Below, piece after piece: positions 1 through 11,971 of a stretch of DNA of 64,000 nucleotides (the stretch's first letter is position 1; the number at the start of each line of letters is the position of its first letter). The notes under the pieces were generated by a model. The model searched no databases and was not told the origin of the DNA. It saw only the letters and a program-made list of their open reading frames with translations. The stretch covers positions 1-64,000 of the forward strand of contig CDMY01000464.1 in the NCBI GenBank assembly GCA_001179505.1. The letters are read 5' to 3'. The DNA comes from Vitrella brassicaformis (lineage: Eukaryota; Sar; Vitrellaceae). A program made the translations under genes and the position numbers.

Positions 1-32
1 GTGCCCACCTTGGACGCCTTGTCACTCGTCAG

Positions 33-2270
33 GTGCCACCTTCTCGCCCGGCATCCACTACATCGGCGAGCGGACTGTTACCGATGACGACACCTGGCTG
101 ACCGCCAAAATGATTGCCATTGCCGGCGACCCCGAGTACCCCATCTCGTGGCACAAGATGGGCTACGAGAACGAAGACACGCATGAGAGAGACGGCACCG
201 GCAAGGGCGCATACGATGTCATCAAGATTGCTGACCAACCGCTGGTCAGGTGAGAGAGAGGGCGGGAGGGGACCGGAGAGAGGCTAATGAGATGAACACA
301 CACAGGGAGGCTCATTGCTGCCGTCTGTGTATGTGGGCGGTAGGTTGCGTGCTGGCACTGATGAGTACGAGAAGGAGTTGTGTCGCCATTTCCCTGGCAA
401 GGAGCGGGCCGTGTCGGAGTGGATCAAGACGGTTAAGGAGGCTGCGGCAGAGACAATGGTGTTCTTAGTCTCCCGCGCATGGACACCAACGGTGCAGCGG
501 ATCTGGCGCGCTCTGCTGGGCCGCAACGGCTTCAAGTGGGCCGGCAAGACAACACACGAGGTGAGCACACATCCATCCATCCATCCACGCCCGCATTGTG
601 TGTCTTGTGTAAAGGTCATCGCCAGTCTTGGTTTCTCTGCGCGCGAAGAGCAGATCCTCTGCGGCCAACACGGCACCACGGGCGAGGCGCCTCGCGACTT
701 GTGCTTCCTCCTCCACGCGTGGGTCGTACACCATTTCATCAATGGAGGCTACTTCCCTGTCGGCGGCCCGATGTCGATCGTCAAGACACTCTCGTCGACC
801 ATCCACAAGGCAGGCGGTCGGGTGTTCGTGAGGGCGCATGTCGAGAGGATCCCCGTGGAGAACGGTGACTTGAGCAGGGATGAGATGAGATGCGTGCCAC
901 GAGGCAGCCGTGCTGAGGAATTGGTGGTGCCGTGTGTGTATGCAGGCGAGGCTGTTGGTGTTGTTCTCGCCAACGGTGACACAATCAAGAGCCGCATGGG
1001 CGTGATATCAGCTGCAGGGCTGTCAGCGACACTGGTGATGCTGCCATACGCCACATACACGGCATCCCTGCTCATGGTCTCCTTTTTCGCTTGCTTCGCA
1101 GCATCACCTGCTGTCGCCTGCTGACGTGGAGCGCTATATGGCGGCTGAGATGAAGTTCCTCCGCCAGGTCGGCGGGGGGGTGTCGTGTGTGTGTGGGTTT
1201 GTTGGCATTAATGGCACCGCCGAGGAGCTCAAACTGCCCTCCAGCAACTTGTGGGGGTTCCCTGAGGAGGCAACTGAGGTCAGCTAGGCGCAGAAGACGC
1301 TAACGTGTTCTCATGGTGTGTCGTGTCTGTTAATATCAATCAGGGTCATGACATGGACGAGATCATCATGAAGTACCGCAACAACCTGCTAGACTTCTCA
1401 GTCGAAGACGGCTTTTGCTTCATTTGTGCGCGCGATGCACCTAATCCCATGTGCTTCAATTGACGCAAATGGCCTCTCTCTTGTTTGGTTGGCTGGCTTG
1501 TGCAGCCTTCCTGTCTGCGCGTGACCCTGCCTACACGCATCTGCACCCCGACACCACTTCCTGCTTCATCGCGGCGGAGGCAGCACCAGAGGCATACGAG
1601 CAGCTCAATGAAGGTGGGTCACTGTCAGGGGATGGATCGGCAGGGACTGCGATCTGATTGGCCGTCTCTGCCTCCTGTGTGTGGTTTGACAGCGCTGGGA
1701 GGGGCTCACACGGAGAGGCGCACCAAGGCCTACAAAAATACCAAGAAGCAGCTGGAGACCAAACTCAAAAACCTGCTGCTCAAACACTTCCCGCAGCTGG
1801 AAGGTCGGCCATAGATATACCTGAGGGTCCCTGCAGGTGTCTAAGGTGCGCCTGTGTATCTTGTGTGCTTGCAGGTCGAATCACGAGTTTCGACGTCTCC
1901 ACTCCATTGTCGATGTACCACTACCTCAAGAGATTCGCAAGCTACGGCCTCCGCCAGACTCCCGAGCGCTTCACCCACACCCTGCCTCGCGTCGGCACGG
2001 CCATCCGCAAATTCTACCTGACAGGCGAAGACCTGGTATCGGGCGGATTCATAGGTGAGCAGATCCCCCATAAATGCAGCCGGCATGACCAATGGGCGTG
2101 TGTGCGTTTCAGCCGCTGTGGCGTCTGCGATGGTGACGGCGACTCACGTGCTGGGCTACACGCCGCTGGACATTCTGACCGGCCATCATCTGCTGAATGA
2201 CCTCCCCAATGTGCCCCAGCCACCCACACTCGAACAGCTGACTCAGGCAGCCAAGACAGAGGCGATGTGA
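33..2270 (+). CDS. RetSat/CrtISO-like FAD oxidoreductase (5' truncated by window edge)
   Basis: This is the C-terminal part of an all-trans-retinol 13,14-reductase / carotenoid isomerase-type flavoprotein of the phytoene-desaturase superfamily. The first visible exon starts at about 33 after an acceptor AG and reads SPGIHYIGE, the family block after the FAD-binding N-terminus, which lies off the left edge. Further blocks are the FINGGYFPVGGPMSIV motif near 735-785 and GRVFVRAHVERI with a following VISAAGL strand at 815-1025. The C-terminal SGGFIG block near 2040 is followed, after an intron, by ATHVLGYTPLDIL. The stop TGA is at 2268-2270. At least seven short GT-AG introns interrupt it, for example about 250-305 and 559-615. 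The family saturates or isomerises polyenes such as retinol or carotenoids, often at ER or plastid membranes. Substrate and compartment cannot be told here. Confidence 0.8.
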
Positions 2271-3354
2271 ACTATGAGGAAAAGATAAGTGGCCCGTCTT
2301 TTTTGTCCAGCTGTCGTGTGTCTTTTTGAGCTGACCTGTCGACATGTGCATGTGTGATGGTCGCTGTCGTCGTTCCTGTGCTGTGTGTTCGATGTCGTTT
2401 GTGTCACTCAGTTTTATGTCGGTAGCTGCCTGCCTGCCGTGAGGATAGTCCTCACCTGACGTCTTTTTCGACCGGCATTCTTCTGGCTGTGTGTGTTTAT
2501 CCAGCAGTCTAGGTACTGGGGTGCGAACATTTTTGGCTCCGCTGCATCCAACGGGACGGGAATGTAGTGTAGGCAGCTGTCTGTATGTTGTGTCGCGCCT
2601 CGTCCATGCAACTGTGTGTCGTGAGCGATATTGGGTGTTGGGTGCAGACTGACTGCCTCACTGCTGTCCACTCTCACCTACGTGAGTTTGTTTTCACTCT
2701 TCACGACCTGTCTTTCATTAGCAACTCACTTTTCCCCCGCCACCAGTGAGGCAGTGACCCAGCTTCTTGATCATGAGACCATGATTCATTGATGGGCCCG
2801 TGGCATGGATTGTCGTCGTCCTTTCCGCGTCCCCTGTTTGTTAGCAACTCACTTTTCCCCCGCCACCAGTGAGGCAGTGACCCAGCTACTTGATCATGAG
2901 ACCATGATTCATTGATGGGCCCGTGGCATGGATTGTCGGTCGTCCTTTCCGCGTCCCCTGTTTGTTCACTCTTCAAGTGCCTGCCAGCGGTCTGTGCCAG
3001 CTGGTGGGAGGGGTATCCACACCTCATCGTTTCTCATCGACTCAAAGACGCATCGTGGACGCTGTGCATTTCTTTTCATTTGTCTTCACGCCTCACGAGC
3101 AATAGTCTGTGTCCACGTTCGAAATGAAAGTACATTCGAGCATCTATTGCCGACACTTTTGGCGATCCCGCGGCTCGGCAGCACCACGGGAGGCATGGAG
3201 GGCTGCCCCGACGACCGCCCTTTCCCGCACGAGCCGACAAGGCAGGAGCCGCTCGCGAGGCCAGGAGCCGATCAGAAGGCCTGAAGAGGCCGGATTCTGT
3301 TTTGATCAGACGACCAGCAGAGAACGAAGGAGCAAAACACGAATCGTCCCTCTG
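2271..3354. other. Intergenic spacer with a tandem duplication
   Basis: There is no convincing gene in this 1.1-kb spacer. It holds the 3' flank of the RetSat-like gene, the two-unit 123-bp tandem repeat listed separately, and the presumed promoter of the secreted PAN-domain gene. Short open frames here overlap the repeat and show no family features. Confidence 0.6.
2718..2964. repeat. Tandem direct repeat, two 123-bp units
   Basis: The segment beginning TTAGCAACTCACTTTTCCCC at 2718 recurs at 2841. The second unit runs to about 2964 and differs by one extra G (TGTCGGTCG for TGTCGTCG) and a CTTCTTG/CTACTTG change. Near-identity means a recent event. Each unit contains TGATCATGAGACCATGATTC, an imperfect dyad. 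It lies upstream of the PAN-domain gene. Confidence 0.95.
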
Positions 3355-6300
3355 ATGGTCATCAGAGAGCCCAGGCGGCGGCATCGGCAGAGCGCACCAC
3401 AACACGGCTGGCTCCTGATCCTTGCAGCCCTCCCAGCCTTGATAGGTGAGCCAGCCACACGAAGCTGAGGCCCGAGCCATACCAGAGCATCTGTCCTTCT
3501 GTGCAGTGGTTGTATCCGCCCAGTCTTGGCGAGCTCCGGTTGGCGACCCCGAGCCCCTGTCAGAGGATACACTGGACCGCAGTGATGACGAGTTCCTCGC
3601 TCCCAACGCCACTAAGCAGTCACTGCTGCGAGATGTCAGCCCATGGAGGCAGAATGGTACGCCGCACACGCCCTCTCCTTGTTCTGGGCGCACCATATGG
3701 GGATGGTCTCTGTGTGCAGGTCCCTGGTCAGACGCAGAAGACGCCTCCACAACCGATGCTGAGGACACCGAAGAGGTCACGCCCCACGTGTCGTGCGAGG
3801 AGCTGGGCGGCCTCCTCGACCCCGTCACCAACACGTGCTGCCCCGAGTCATGCGGCCAGTGCGGCGGGCCCTTCTGTCACCTCCTCCCGTCAGGCCCATT
3901 CCACTGCTGTCCCCTACAGGTCGAGACACTCGGGCTCAAATGCGACGAGACCAACGAGCCGCCGTGTATCCTCGCGCCGCCCCGTGAGAAGGGTGCGCTG
4001 ATCGGTTCTGAGAGCTACCAGGAGTCGGTGTGTGCGTATGTGGGTGGGGTGTGGGAGGGGGAGGGGAGCGACGTGTGCTGTGGCAAGGGGTGCGGTTTGT
4101 GTGGCGGGTTTGGGTGCGACGGGCGGCCGGGAGGAAAGGACGAGTGCTGCGGCAGGGCGGTACTGGAGAAGAATGAGGGCTGTCTGGACAAAGGGGAAGC
4201 GCCGTGTGTCACAGGTATAAACGCACAATGGTCCACCTTGGGATGCTATGTCGATCTCTCGTACGTCTATTTGTTCGAACGTGTTCAGAGCCGTTCATCC
4301 CTCCCCCTCCATCCGAGGGCGTCTACATCAATGCAGGCGGCCCCTCCGTCGCCCACGACGGCATCGTCTACCAGCAGGACACCTATGCCGACGGCGGCAC
4401 GCAGGTCACTTTGGAGACCCTCTCGAGCAACCCCCTCCTCCTCACCACCCACACCTTCGACACATCCGATCTGTCCACCAGCAGCGGCTACACCATCCCC
4501 GCGGCCGCACTCTTCCCCTCGGAGCACCACAAGGGCGATGTCTGCCTGCAAATCGTCTTATCCGAGCTCACATTTAGCACCAAAGGGTCTCGTCTCTTCG
4601 ACATTTTGGTCAATGGGAAGGTCTGGGCGCGGCGAGTGGATGTGTATGAGCTGGGAGGGGGGCGGCAGAAGCCGATTGTGTTGCAGAGGTGCGTCGCGGT
4701 CGGCAAGGAGGGGCTGCGCGTGGGGTTTGCGGCCGTGCGGGAGGAGGCGAGCGTGGTGGGGCTGCGGGCGTTCGCAGTGAAGAACCCCACAACACAAGGG
4801 GAGATCTTCTGCCCCACACTGCTGACCAAGCTACCCCCACCAAGTGAGCAGATCAGCCAAACAAAGACGCATATGCCTGCGCACAATTTGCGTCTCTCAG
4901 GTTGCTATGAAGCCAACACCAGGCTGCTGGGGCCGTCTGTATCCAACACGACCCTGAAGGCGCGCACTGTGCGTGAGTGCCAGAAGCACTGTGGTGAGAC
5001 GGCAGAGTGCATCGCCTTTACCTATGAGGAAGCCAGCCTCACGTGTGTCCTCAAGACCGACCTTGAAAGCCGCGAGACCGCCGCACACATCCTCTCTGGG
5101 CCCAAGTCGTGCGAGAAAGGTAGGATGGCCACCAGCCACAACGGAGACAGAGGCAATGTGCCGGTGTCGATCAGAATGTTTTGAGGAGGGTGTGGATTAC
5201 TACGGGAATGATCTGGAGGCCTATCAGGATGTGGTGGGGCCTGTGGAGTGTCAGTACCAGTGTCAGGACCACCCCGAGTGCCGATTCTTCACATATCAAC
5301 CACACAACAACTGGTGACCTACACTACACAACAGACACTCCCCCGCTACCCTGTTCACTCTCCGTGTCCATCCATTCAGGTGCTTCCTGAAACGTGGCGG
5401 CTCCGGCCGCACCCGTGAGACCGATTCCATTTCGTCCAAGTCCATTTCCGGCCCGAAATACTGCCTGGAGTCGCCCCAAGACTTCTGCCACCGCATAGGC
5501 GGCACCTACGCCGGCCCACACAGCCCAGTCGCATCACCACACCAATGGGACATCAAGACCCACGCGGACATGCCAAGACGAGACGGTGGCATCGAGGGGC
5601 GCCTCAAGGCCGGGCGGCACGTGAGCGGCGCGTGCTGCCCGGCCGACTGCGGCGAGTGTGGGGGAGAGACGTGTGCAAAGGGGAGGAGTGAGTGCTGCGC
5701 AGCTGCCGGGCGAATGGCGGAGGACTGCGCCGTCAAGGGCAAGCCCCCGTGCTATGCCGGTGTGGCGCGGGGGCCCTCTCCTCCGTCCCAGTGCGCCTCA
5801 CCCTACGCCCTTACACACACGTGGCAGGGCGACTCAATGCTGTCGGCTTTCCACTTTGCGTCCTCATCAACACCAGCGACAGCGACAGCGACAGCAACAT
5901 CATCTGAAGGGCCGGCGAGGTTTGTTGGCCGACAGGAGGCGGTGGACGGCGGGATGGTGGAGGTGACCAAGGATGGAGACGTCATTGTGCGGGTGGACAC
6001 GGCAGAGGGAGAGGGAGAGGTCGGCAAAGATGAGGGGCGGAAGACCGTCAGCCTGAGGTCGCTGGACGCATTTGATGCGGTCGGTGAGGGGGCGCCAAGA
6101 AAGGCATGGTTCTTGTCTCATGTGCTGAGGAGGGTTGATTTTGATTGGATGGATGTGTGCAGGGGCTGTTTGTCTTCCATATTGCGCACGTGCCTTTCGG
6201 CTGTGGCGTATGGCCGTCGCTTTCCCTCCAGGGGCCTCACATGGACAAGGACGCACAGATCAACCTCATCGAAGGCACGACCACCACCCACCGCCACGAT

Positions 6301-7982
6301 ACCTGCTATTGCGCAATATGTGGTGTGGTGTGGTGTGCAGGCATCCACAATGGCGCTCGGAACCACTTCAGCGTCAGTGTGGGCGCGTCGTCCCCCTGTG
6401 TGCAGGCGGGGGCGGACCAGTCGCTCACCAGTGGGCACTGGGAGGCATCCAGACTCCTGCTCGACAACATACGTATGCACGCCACGCCCAGCCACACACA
6501 CCACACCACACCCATGTGCATCAATCATCCCGTGCTTATGATATCGTCAGGTCAACCATCGCGGCACTGTTCCTCCATCGATGAGCTGCAGTACCCCAGC
6601 CAGGCGTGCACCCTCCTCCCAGAAGAGCCCTTCCTCGGCCCCTCCCAGCCCTCAGAAGGCGGCTACTTCGTCGTGGAGCTAGACTCAGACCGACACATCA
6701 AGTACTGGTTCTTCCGCTCGTCCGAGGCGCCCCAAGACCTGCTCAACGACCACCCCACACCGACACCAGACGCATGGAAGCGCCCGCACGGCCTGGTGTC
6801 CCTGCAGACGGACACGTGCCCGGGATGGGACAACTTCAGGCAGATGCAGGTGGTGCTCAGGACGGGGCTGTGTGGGGATAGGAGAGGGGGGAATGCGGCG
6901 TTCGAGTGGGCCTGTCCTGGGCTGGGGAGGTGCGAGGACCACGTGCGCAAGAACGGCACGGCGCTGCGAGACGCGTATTGGGACATTCGTTCGGCGCGGG
7001 TGTTCCAGAAGGCGCCTACAGACCCATTCGATCCCGTCTGCTCAGGTGAGAACACTTGCGACCACACAGAGAAAGAATGGGACCTGTTTCATTTCACCTA
7101 CTTTCTTTGAAATCAGTGTGTGTGGAGTATGAGCGAGATGTGGAGTACCCATCCAACGAGCTGCGGACGATCGAGTCGATTGAGCCGCCCACTCCAGAGG
7201 GGTGCTGGCAGCACTGCCAGAGGGACGCCGAGTGCGCGGGGTTCGTGTTCGATGGAGGCAAGGGCGAGGAGGGGAAGGTTTCCTGTGTGCTCAAGCACGG
7301 CCTGGAGAGCCGCAAAGTCAGCAAAGGCAAAGTCGCGGGCATCAACAAATGCACCAAACAAGCACCAAGTAAGCTCCCTTCCCTTCCAATGGATCTTCCC
7401 TCACACATGGATGGATGGATGGATGGCTGCAGAGTGTGTGGTGTTTGAGGCCGACTACGCCTACACCTCCCAGTCGGCTCTCTCCCCCTCCCCCCTGGCC
7501 GACCGGCGCGACGTGACGTCCCCCTACTCCTGCTGGCAGCTCTGCGACACACACGCCGGCTGCAGCGCATTCACATTCCATGGGCAAGACAGACGGTGTG
7601 TGCTGATGCGGGAGCCGCTCTCACGGCAATATGAACCGAACAAAGGCAAGGTCTCGGGGTTCAAGCAGTGCGAGCACGACAGAGGTAAGCTGCCAACAGA
7701 GAGACACACCCGTCCACCATAGCACATGTATGCCTCTCTCTCTCAGTGTTGGATTGTTTTGCGTTCGAGCGGCATTACGAGGTGCTGGGAGCACCTATGG
7801 CGTCCATCCTCGCCCCCTCCCCCACACAGTGTGCGGCTGCCTGTGCGGCCCGGGGCAGGTGTCGGGCTGTGAGCTACGAGTGGGACACACAGCGGTGTGA
7901 GCTCCAGGCCGAGGGCCACCACCGTGTGTATCGTGGGCAGAGGAGGGCCGTCATGGCCGCGATCAAGACATGCGACAAATAA
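3355..7982 (+). CDS. Secreted mosaic protein: cysteine modules, malectin-like domain, five PAN/Apple domains
   Basis: ATG 3355 opens a short exon with a basic stretch and a hydrophobic segment (WLLILAALPALI), read as a signal peptide. Downstream, in order: two cysteine modules of pattern GG..CC.xxCxxCGGxxC..CC..PC (about 3799-3966 and 4027-4207); a malectin-like domain (YINAGGP at about 4320 to FAAVREEASVVGLRAFAV near 4780); PAN/Apple domains at about 4900-5118 and 5172-5460; a third cysteine module (5487-5756); a region of unknown fold (5800-7050) with many Cys and Trp; and three PAN domains (about 7115-7355, 7432-7672, 7749-7979). The stop ends at 7982. About ten GT-AG introns interrupt it. 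PAN domains bind carbohydrate or protein and are typical of apicomplexan microneme adhesins; malectin folds bind glucosides. A surface or secretory-organelle lectin-like role is inferred. It could be two genes, but no internal start or stop forces a split. Confidence 0.75.
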
Positions 7983-9666
7983 GGAGGGGGAGGGAGAGAG
8001 TTTGCGCGATGTGCATATTAATTACTGGATTGGTGCCGAGGCATGTGCGTGTGGCGTGGCGTGACAGTTCTGCGCTTCGCTGTGGATGCACGTGAGTGTC
8101 TCGTTTGTCTGCACTTTTTGGCTTGGGTGGATTTTGCGCTAGTTGTGATTTCTGTCGCGCAGACAGCAATGTAGGTAGGTAGGTAGGACACCACACGCGT
8201 ACACACCCATACATACGAGTAGAAGTGAGTGGGGTTGCTGGCTGGGCGTGGCGACGTTGTACATGGCGAGTGTGTGGCACTGTGTGCACGTCTGTATGGT
8301 GCGGATGTGTGACCAAAGCAGTAATTCTTCCGATGGCACCAATCGATTGGTTGGTCATTTACATGAGCTGTCTATGATCAGCGGTTCATGCGCAAGGCAA
8401 ACGTAATCGGTGTCTCTTCCAACCACCCAACCATGGCATCCATCCACCCAACAGCCACCAACACCAAGCCCGTGCTACCTCTCCACCCATGCACATCCGT
8501 GTGCTCGTGTAATGTGATGTGATTGATGTGTTGGATCGTCCCTCACCCCACCCCTCCCAACCCCCCCTCTCTCTCTGTCTCGCTCTCTTGTCTCTGTGCA
8601 GCCCAGAACGTTGTCATGCTGGTTGGTCGTTGGGGCATACATGAGTGAGAGAGGACATAGAGAGGGAGAGAGGACGGCAAGGGGGAGGGGCAGAGAGGCG
8701 GGCGAAAGTGGTAGCTAGACAAAACTGCTGTGTGTGCTGTGGGTGTTGTGTGTGTTGGTGGGATTGGTGGCTTACAACGAGGCGTGCCGTTTTGGCTACC
8801 GAACGAGCAAACAAGCATGCGAGCGAGCGAATCCATCCATCCATCCAGCAAAAATATCAGCGATGGTGTATGGGTGGAATGGGTGGGTGGGGTGTGGCGG
8901 GATAGGAAAGCAGCAAAGGCTGATCAGCATAGCTTAGATAGATAGATGTATAGATGTACATATTTAGGTATACGTATGTCTTTACGTATGCAAGACAATA
9001 GGATAGGATAGGACGGGGCATAGGATAGGTAGGGATCAATCATGACATGCACGACCTACCTGCACGTCCACACCACCGACAAATGCAATCAATGCAGACA
9101 TCACTGCACGAAGCGGCCAGGCCATCATATCATCAGCAACCCAAATCAGTCGAATCAATCCACACGCAAGACGTTGACTGACAAGGCGGACAGCCAGGCG
9201 AAGAGAGTGGCGTTGGTTGGGTGGTGGGTGGGTCATCTCACTCACTTAACGAACAGGCGGGCACAGGAGAGCCACGTCACGTATGCAGACGGACGGATCG
9301 GTGTGTGTGTTGGTTTGCACACATCCCTCTCTCTCTCTCTCTCTCTTCGGCCCTTTGTGTCATTTCTCTGCGTATGTGTGGGCGTGTGCCGATTGTGTTG
9401 TGTTGGGGTGTGTTGGGTGTCTGCAAGAGGTGGATAGGCGTCTCTGTGTGATCTGACTGACTTGTCCTATGAGCTATGAGCTATGGCTATCACCACACGC
9501 ACGTCACGTACGCAAGCAGGCCATAAATATGAAATCACACCAGACCACAATCCACGACATCCATCCATTCATCCATCCATCCATGTGTGAATGCAACGCC
9601 ATGCAATCAATGGAGGTACGTCACCAAGCCAGTAGTATGTGTATGTGTATGTGTATGTGTGGTTAC
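7983..9666. other. Intergenic region between convergent genes, microsatellite-rich
   Basis: This 1.7-kb stretch separates the 3' ends of the PAN-domain gene and the alveolin gene. It holds (GTAG)n near 8170, GATA-type repeats at 8936-8950, CT tracts near 9325 and CATC runs at 8830 and 9560. No open frame here has coding character. A downstream exon of the alveolin below 9667 cannot be excluded, because a GTGAGT donor overlaps its stop. Confidence 0.6.
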
Positions 9667-11855
9667 TCACATGACAGGTGCGGGTCCAGCGGCGCCCTCC
9701 GCGCCCTGCTGCTGGCCCGGCAGGCCATACGGCGCCATGGGTGCCCCGGGAGACGGCACGTACGGGCCGCCCAACGGGTACATGCCCTGCACCGCGCCCA
9801 CCATCTGCGGCGGCACGGCAGGCACGCCGCCCATCGTCACGCCAGGGAGCGGGCCTGATGGCATGACCACGGGTGCGCCCCCTCCGGGCGGGATGACGGC
9901 CTGTGCTTGCGAGGGGTAGAAGAGGTGGCTGGGGCCGGTGGTGGCGAGCTCCCCGCGGACCGTGTAGCCCAGCTGCAGCTGCGGCACGTGGTGGTAGTAC
10001 ACCTGGCCGATCTCCCCCTGAGGACCCTGCACACAGTCATGACAGACACAGACATTCATGGATGGAGGGAGGGAGGGAGGGAGGGTGTGTTTGGGTGCGG
10101 TGGGTTACCACGACGGAGGGGATCTGTGCGTAGTCTATGAAATATCTGAACTCGGCGGCCTTCATCTGCTGCTCGTACTGACTGCAATCAATATTGATCA
10201 CACAACCACAACCACCACACACTTCTCTGTCTGCTGCGTGCCTGTCTGTGCTTGTGTTTGGTGTGTGGTGCGCTGCTGCGTACGTGTGAATGGGATCGGC
10301 TACGTCCACCTCCTTCTGCACCTTGACCTCATGCGGCACCGGCACCTCCCTGACAAACCAGGCCATCCCAGCAAACACACACACACACACGTGTGCAGAT
10401 TGATGGTCTCACTGTGAGTGTGCTGTGCTGTGCTGTTGTGTGTACCTTTCGACGATTTTCTCGACAGGTTTGTCTCGGTAGACGTGTTTGGGCACCTCGA
10501 TGGTCTTCTCCATCTCCTTGTACTGAGGCACCGGCACCTGACGCTCAGTGATGCTCACCTAACCAGCCCCCCACACACAGCGCACCAGAACACACAGAAC
10601 ACACAAAACACACAAAACACACATACACACGTGCATGGCTGGGTGCATCACGTAACACACCTTCCTCTCTCTCTCTCTCTCTCCTTCTCTCTCTGTGTGT
10701 GTGTGCTTGCTTACGGCGAGTTGGGGCACCTCGACCAGTTTTTCGACGGGGACCTGGCGTTCGACTCGGTAGGGCACGTCCACCTTCTTGGTCAGCACCT
10801 GCGTGTACACCTGAGGCACCTCGATGCGCTTCTCGTACGGAACCTACACACCACACAACCACACACACACACAGACACACAGAAAGGCGAATATGGGTGT
10901 GTTGTGTTGGTGTCTGTAGGGTGTGATGTGTGGGTGCGGACGATGGGTACCACACATACCATTTGCAGAGCGTAGTGTGGGACTTCGACGAGTTTGTGTT
11001 CGTAGACGGGCTTGGGGACGTGCACCTCGCGCTCCTCCACCACGGGCTTGGGCACGTACACGACGTTCTCCTGCGTCACCTCCTCCACCTGCTCTATCAA
11101 CTTCTCCTCATACTATACCACACCACCAACACACACACACACACACATTTGTGGGTGCGTGCGTGTTGTGTGTGGGTGTGTGTTGGCGGGGTGCGGCTGG
11201 CCACCTCACCTTGTACTGGGGGACTTCGATGAGTCGTTCCTCGGTCATGTACTTGGGCACGTGCTTGACGCGCTCCTGCAGCTCGATCTTGGGCACGGGC
11301 ACTACCTTCTCGTGGACAATCATGTGGCTCACGGGCTGCTCCTTGACCTGGTACGTCACCTGCGGCACCTCAACCTCCGTCACCACAGGCACCGGACGCA
11401 ACACCTCACCAACAATACGTTGCTGAACCACACAACACACAACACAACACACAGCCACAGAGAGACCACAACACACACATCAGATGACGGTCTTTCGCCC
11501 TCCCCAGTGTCTTTCCTCTCTCTGGTTCCGCCCCCCCAGCGCCCCTCTCTCCCTCCCCTCTGCCCGAACTCATGCCCACCTGCACGATGCGGTCTCCCTC
11601 CTTGTAGCTCTGCCCCAGCTGGTGTGGAGTGGGTCTGAAGACCGAGCCCTCCTTCGCGGGCAGGCCACCAGGGTACCCAGGGGCACCAGGGGCACCAGGG
11701 GCGCCGAAAGGAGGGGCAGCACCGGGCGGCATGGCTCCAGGAGGGCCGGGCATGGCGCCAGGTGGGAAACCGTAGGGCACGGCACCGGGCGGCATGGCTC
11801 CGGGGTAGGGAGGCACACCAGGGGGCACACTGGGAGGGGGAGGACCGCCGTACAT
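9667..11855 (-). CDS. Alveolin / inner membrane complex (IMC1-type) protein
   Basis: The ATG is at 11855-11853, with the last stop TGA at 9669-9667. The first exon is Pro/Gly/Met-rich (GAPGAPGAPGYPGG-like). The middle consists of repeated charged motifs typical of alveolins: EVPQVTYQVKEQPV, EERLIEVPQYK, VYVPKPVVEEREVHVPKPVY, EHKLVEVPHY, VPVEKLVEVPQL and KTIEVPKHVYRDKPVEKIVE. These are spread over at least six exons between 11480 and 10300. The C-terminal exons (about 10180-9667) are again Pro/Gly-rich. Alveolins form the filament network under alveolar sacs (amphiesma, pellicle) and define the Alveolata. Introns contain long CA and TG tracts. The start lies only 116 bp from the divergent methyltransferase ATG at 11972. 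The 3' end is less certain, because a donor-like GTGAGT overlaps the stop. Confidence 0.9.
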
Positions 11856-11971
11856 CGTCAATTAGCTATCACAAAGGGAAAACTCGTCAAACAGGCGACG
11901 GAACCGGGTTTTGCACAGGGTTCAGCGTTCGCCTAGGGTGCTCCCTGAAACCGCTGCTGCAGGATTCATCA
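11856..11971. promoter_or_regulatory. Short divergent promoter, alveolin / methyltransferase
   Basis: Only 116 bp separate the ATG of the alveolin (minus) from the proposed ATG of the methyltransferase (plus). The segment must therefore carry both core promoters and 5' UTRs, unless leader exons lie elsewhere. No TATA box is evident. Confidence 0.55.

Noticed and set aside
2701-3027. Minus-strand open frame covering both 123-bp units
   Set aside because: The frame repeats only because the DNA repeats. There is no start context or homology.
10065-10086. GGGA-run as a regulatory or G-quadruplex element
   Set aside because: It is a simple intronic microsatellite in the alveolin gene, and similar runs occur at 54200 and 57058.
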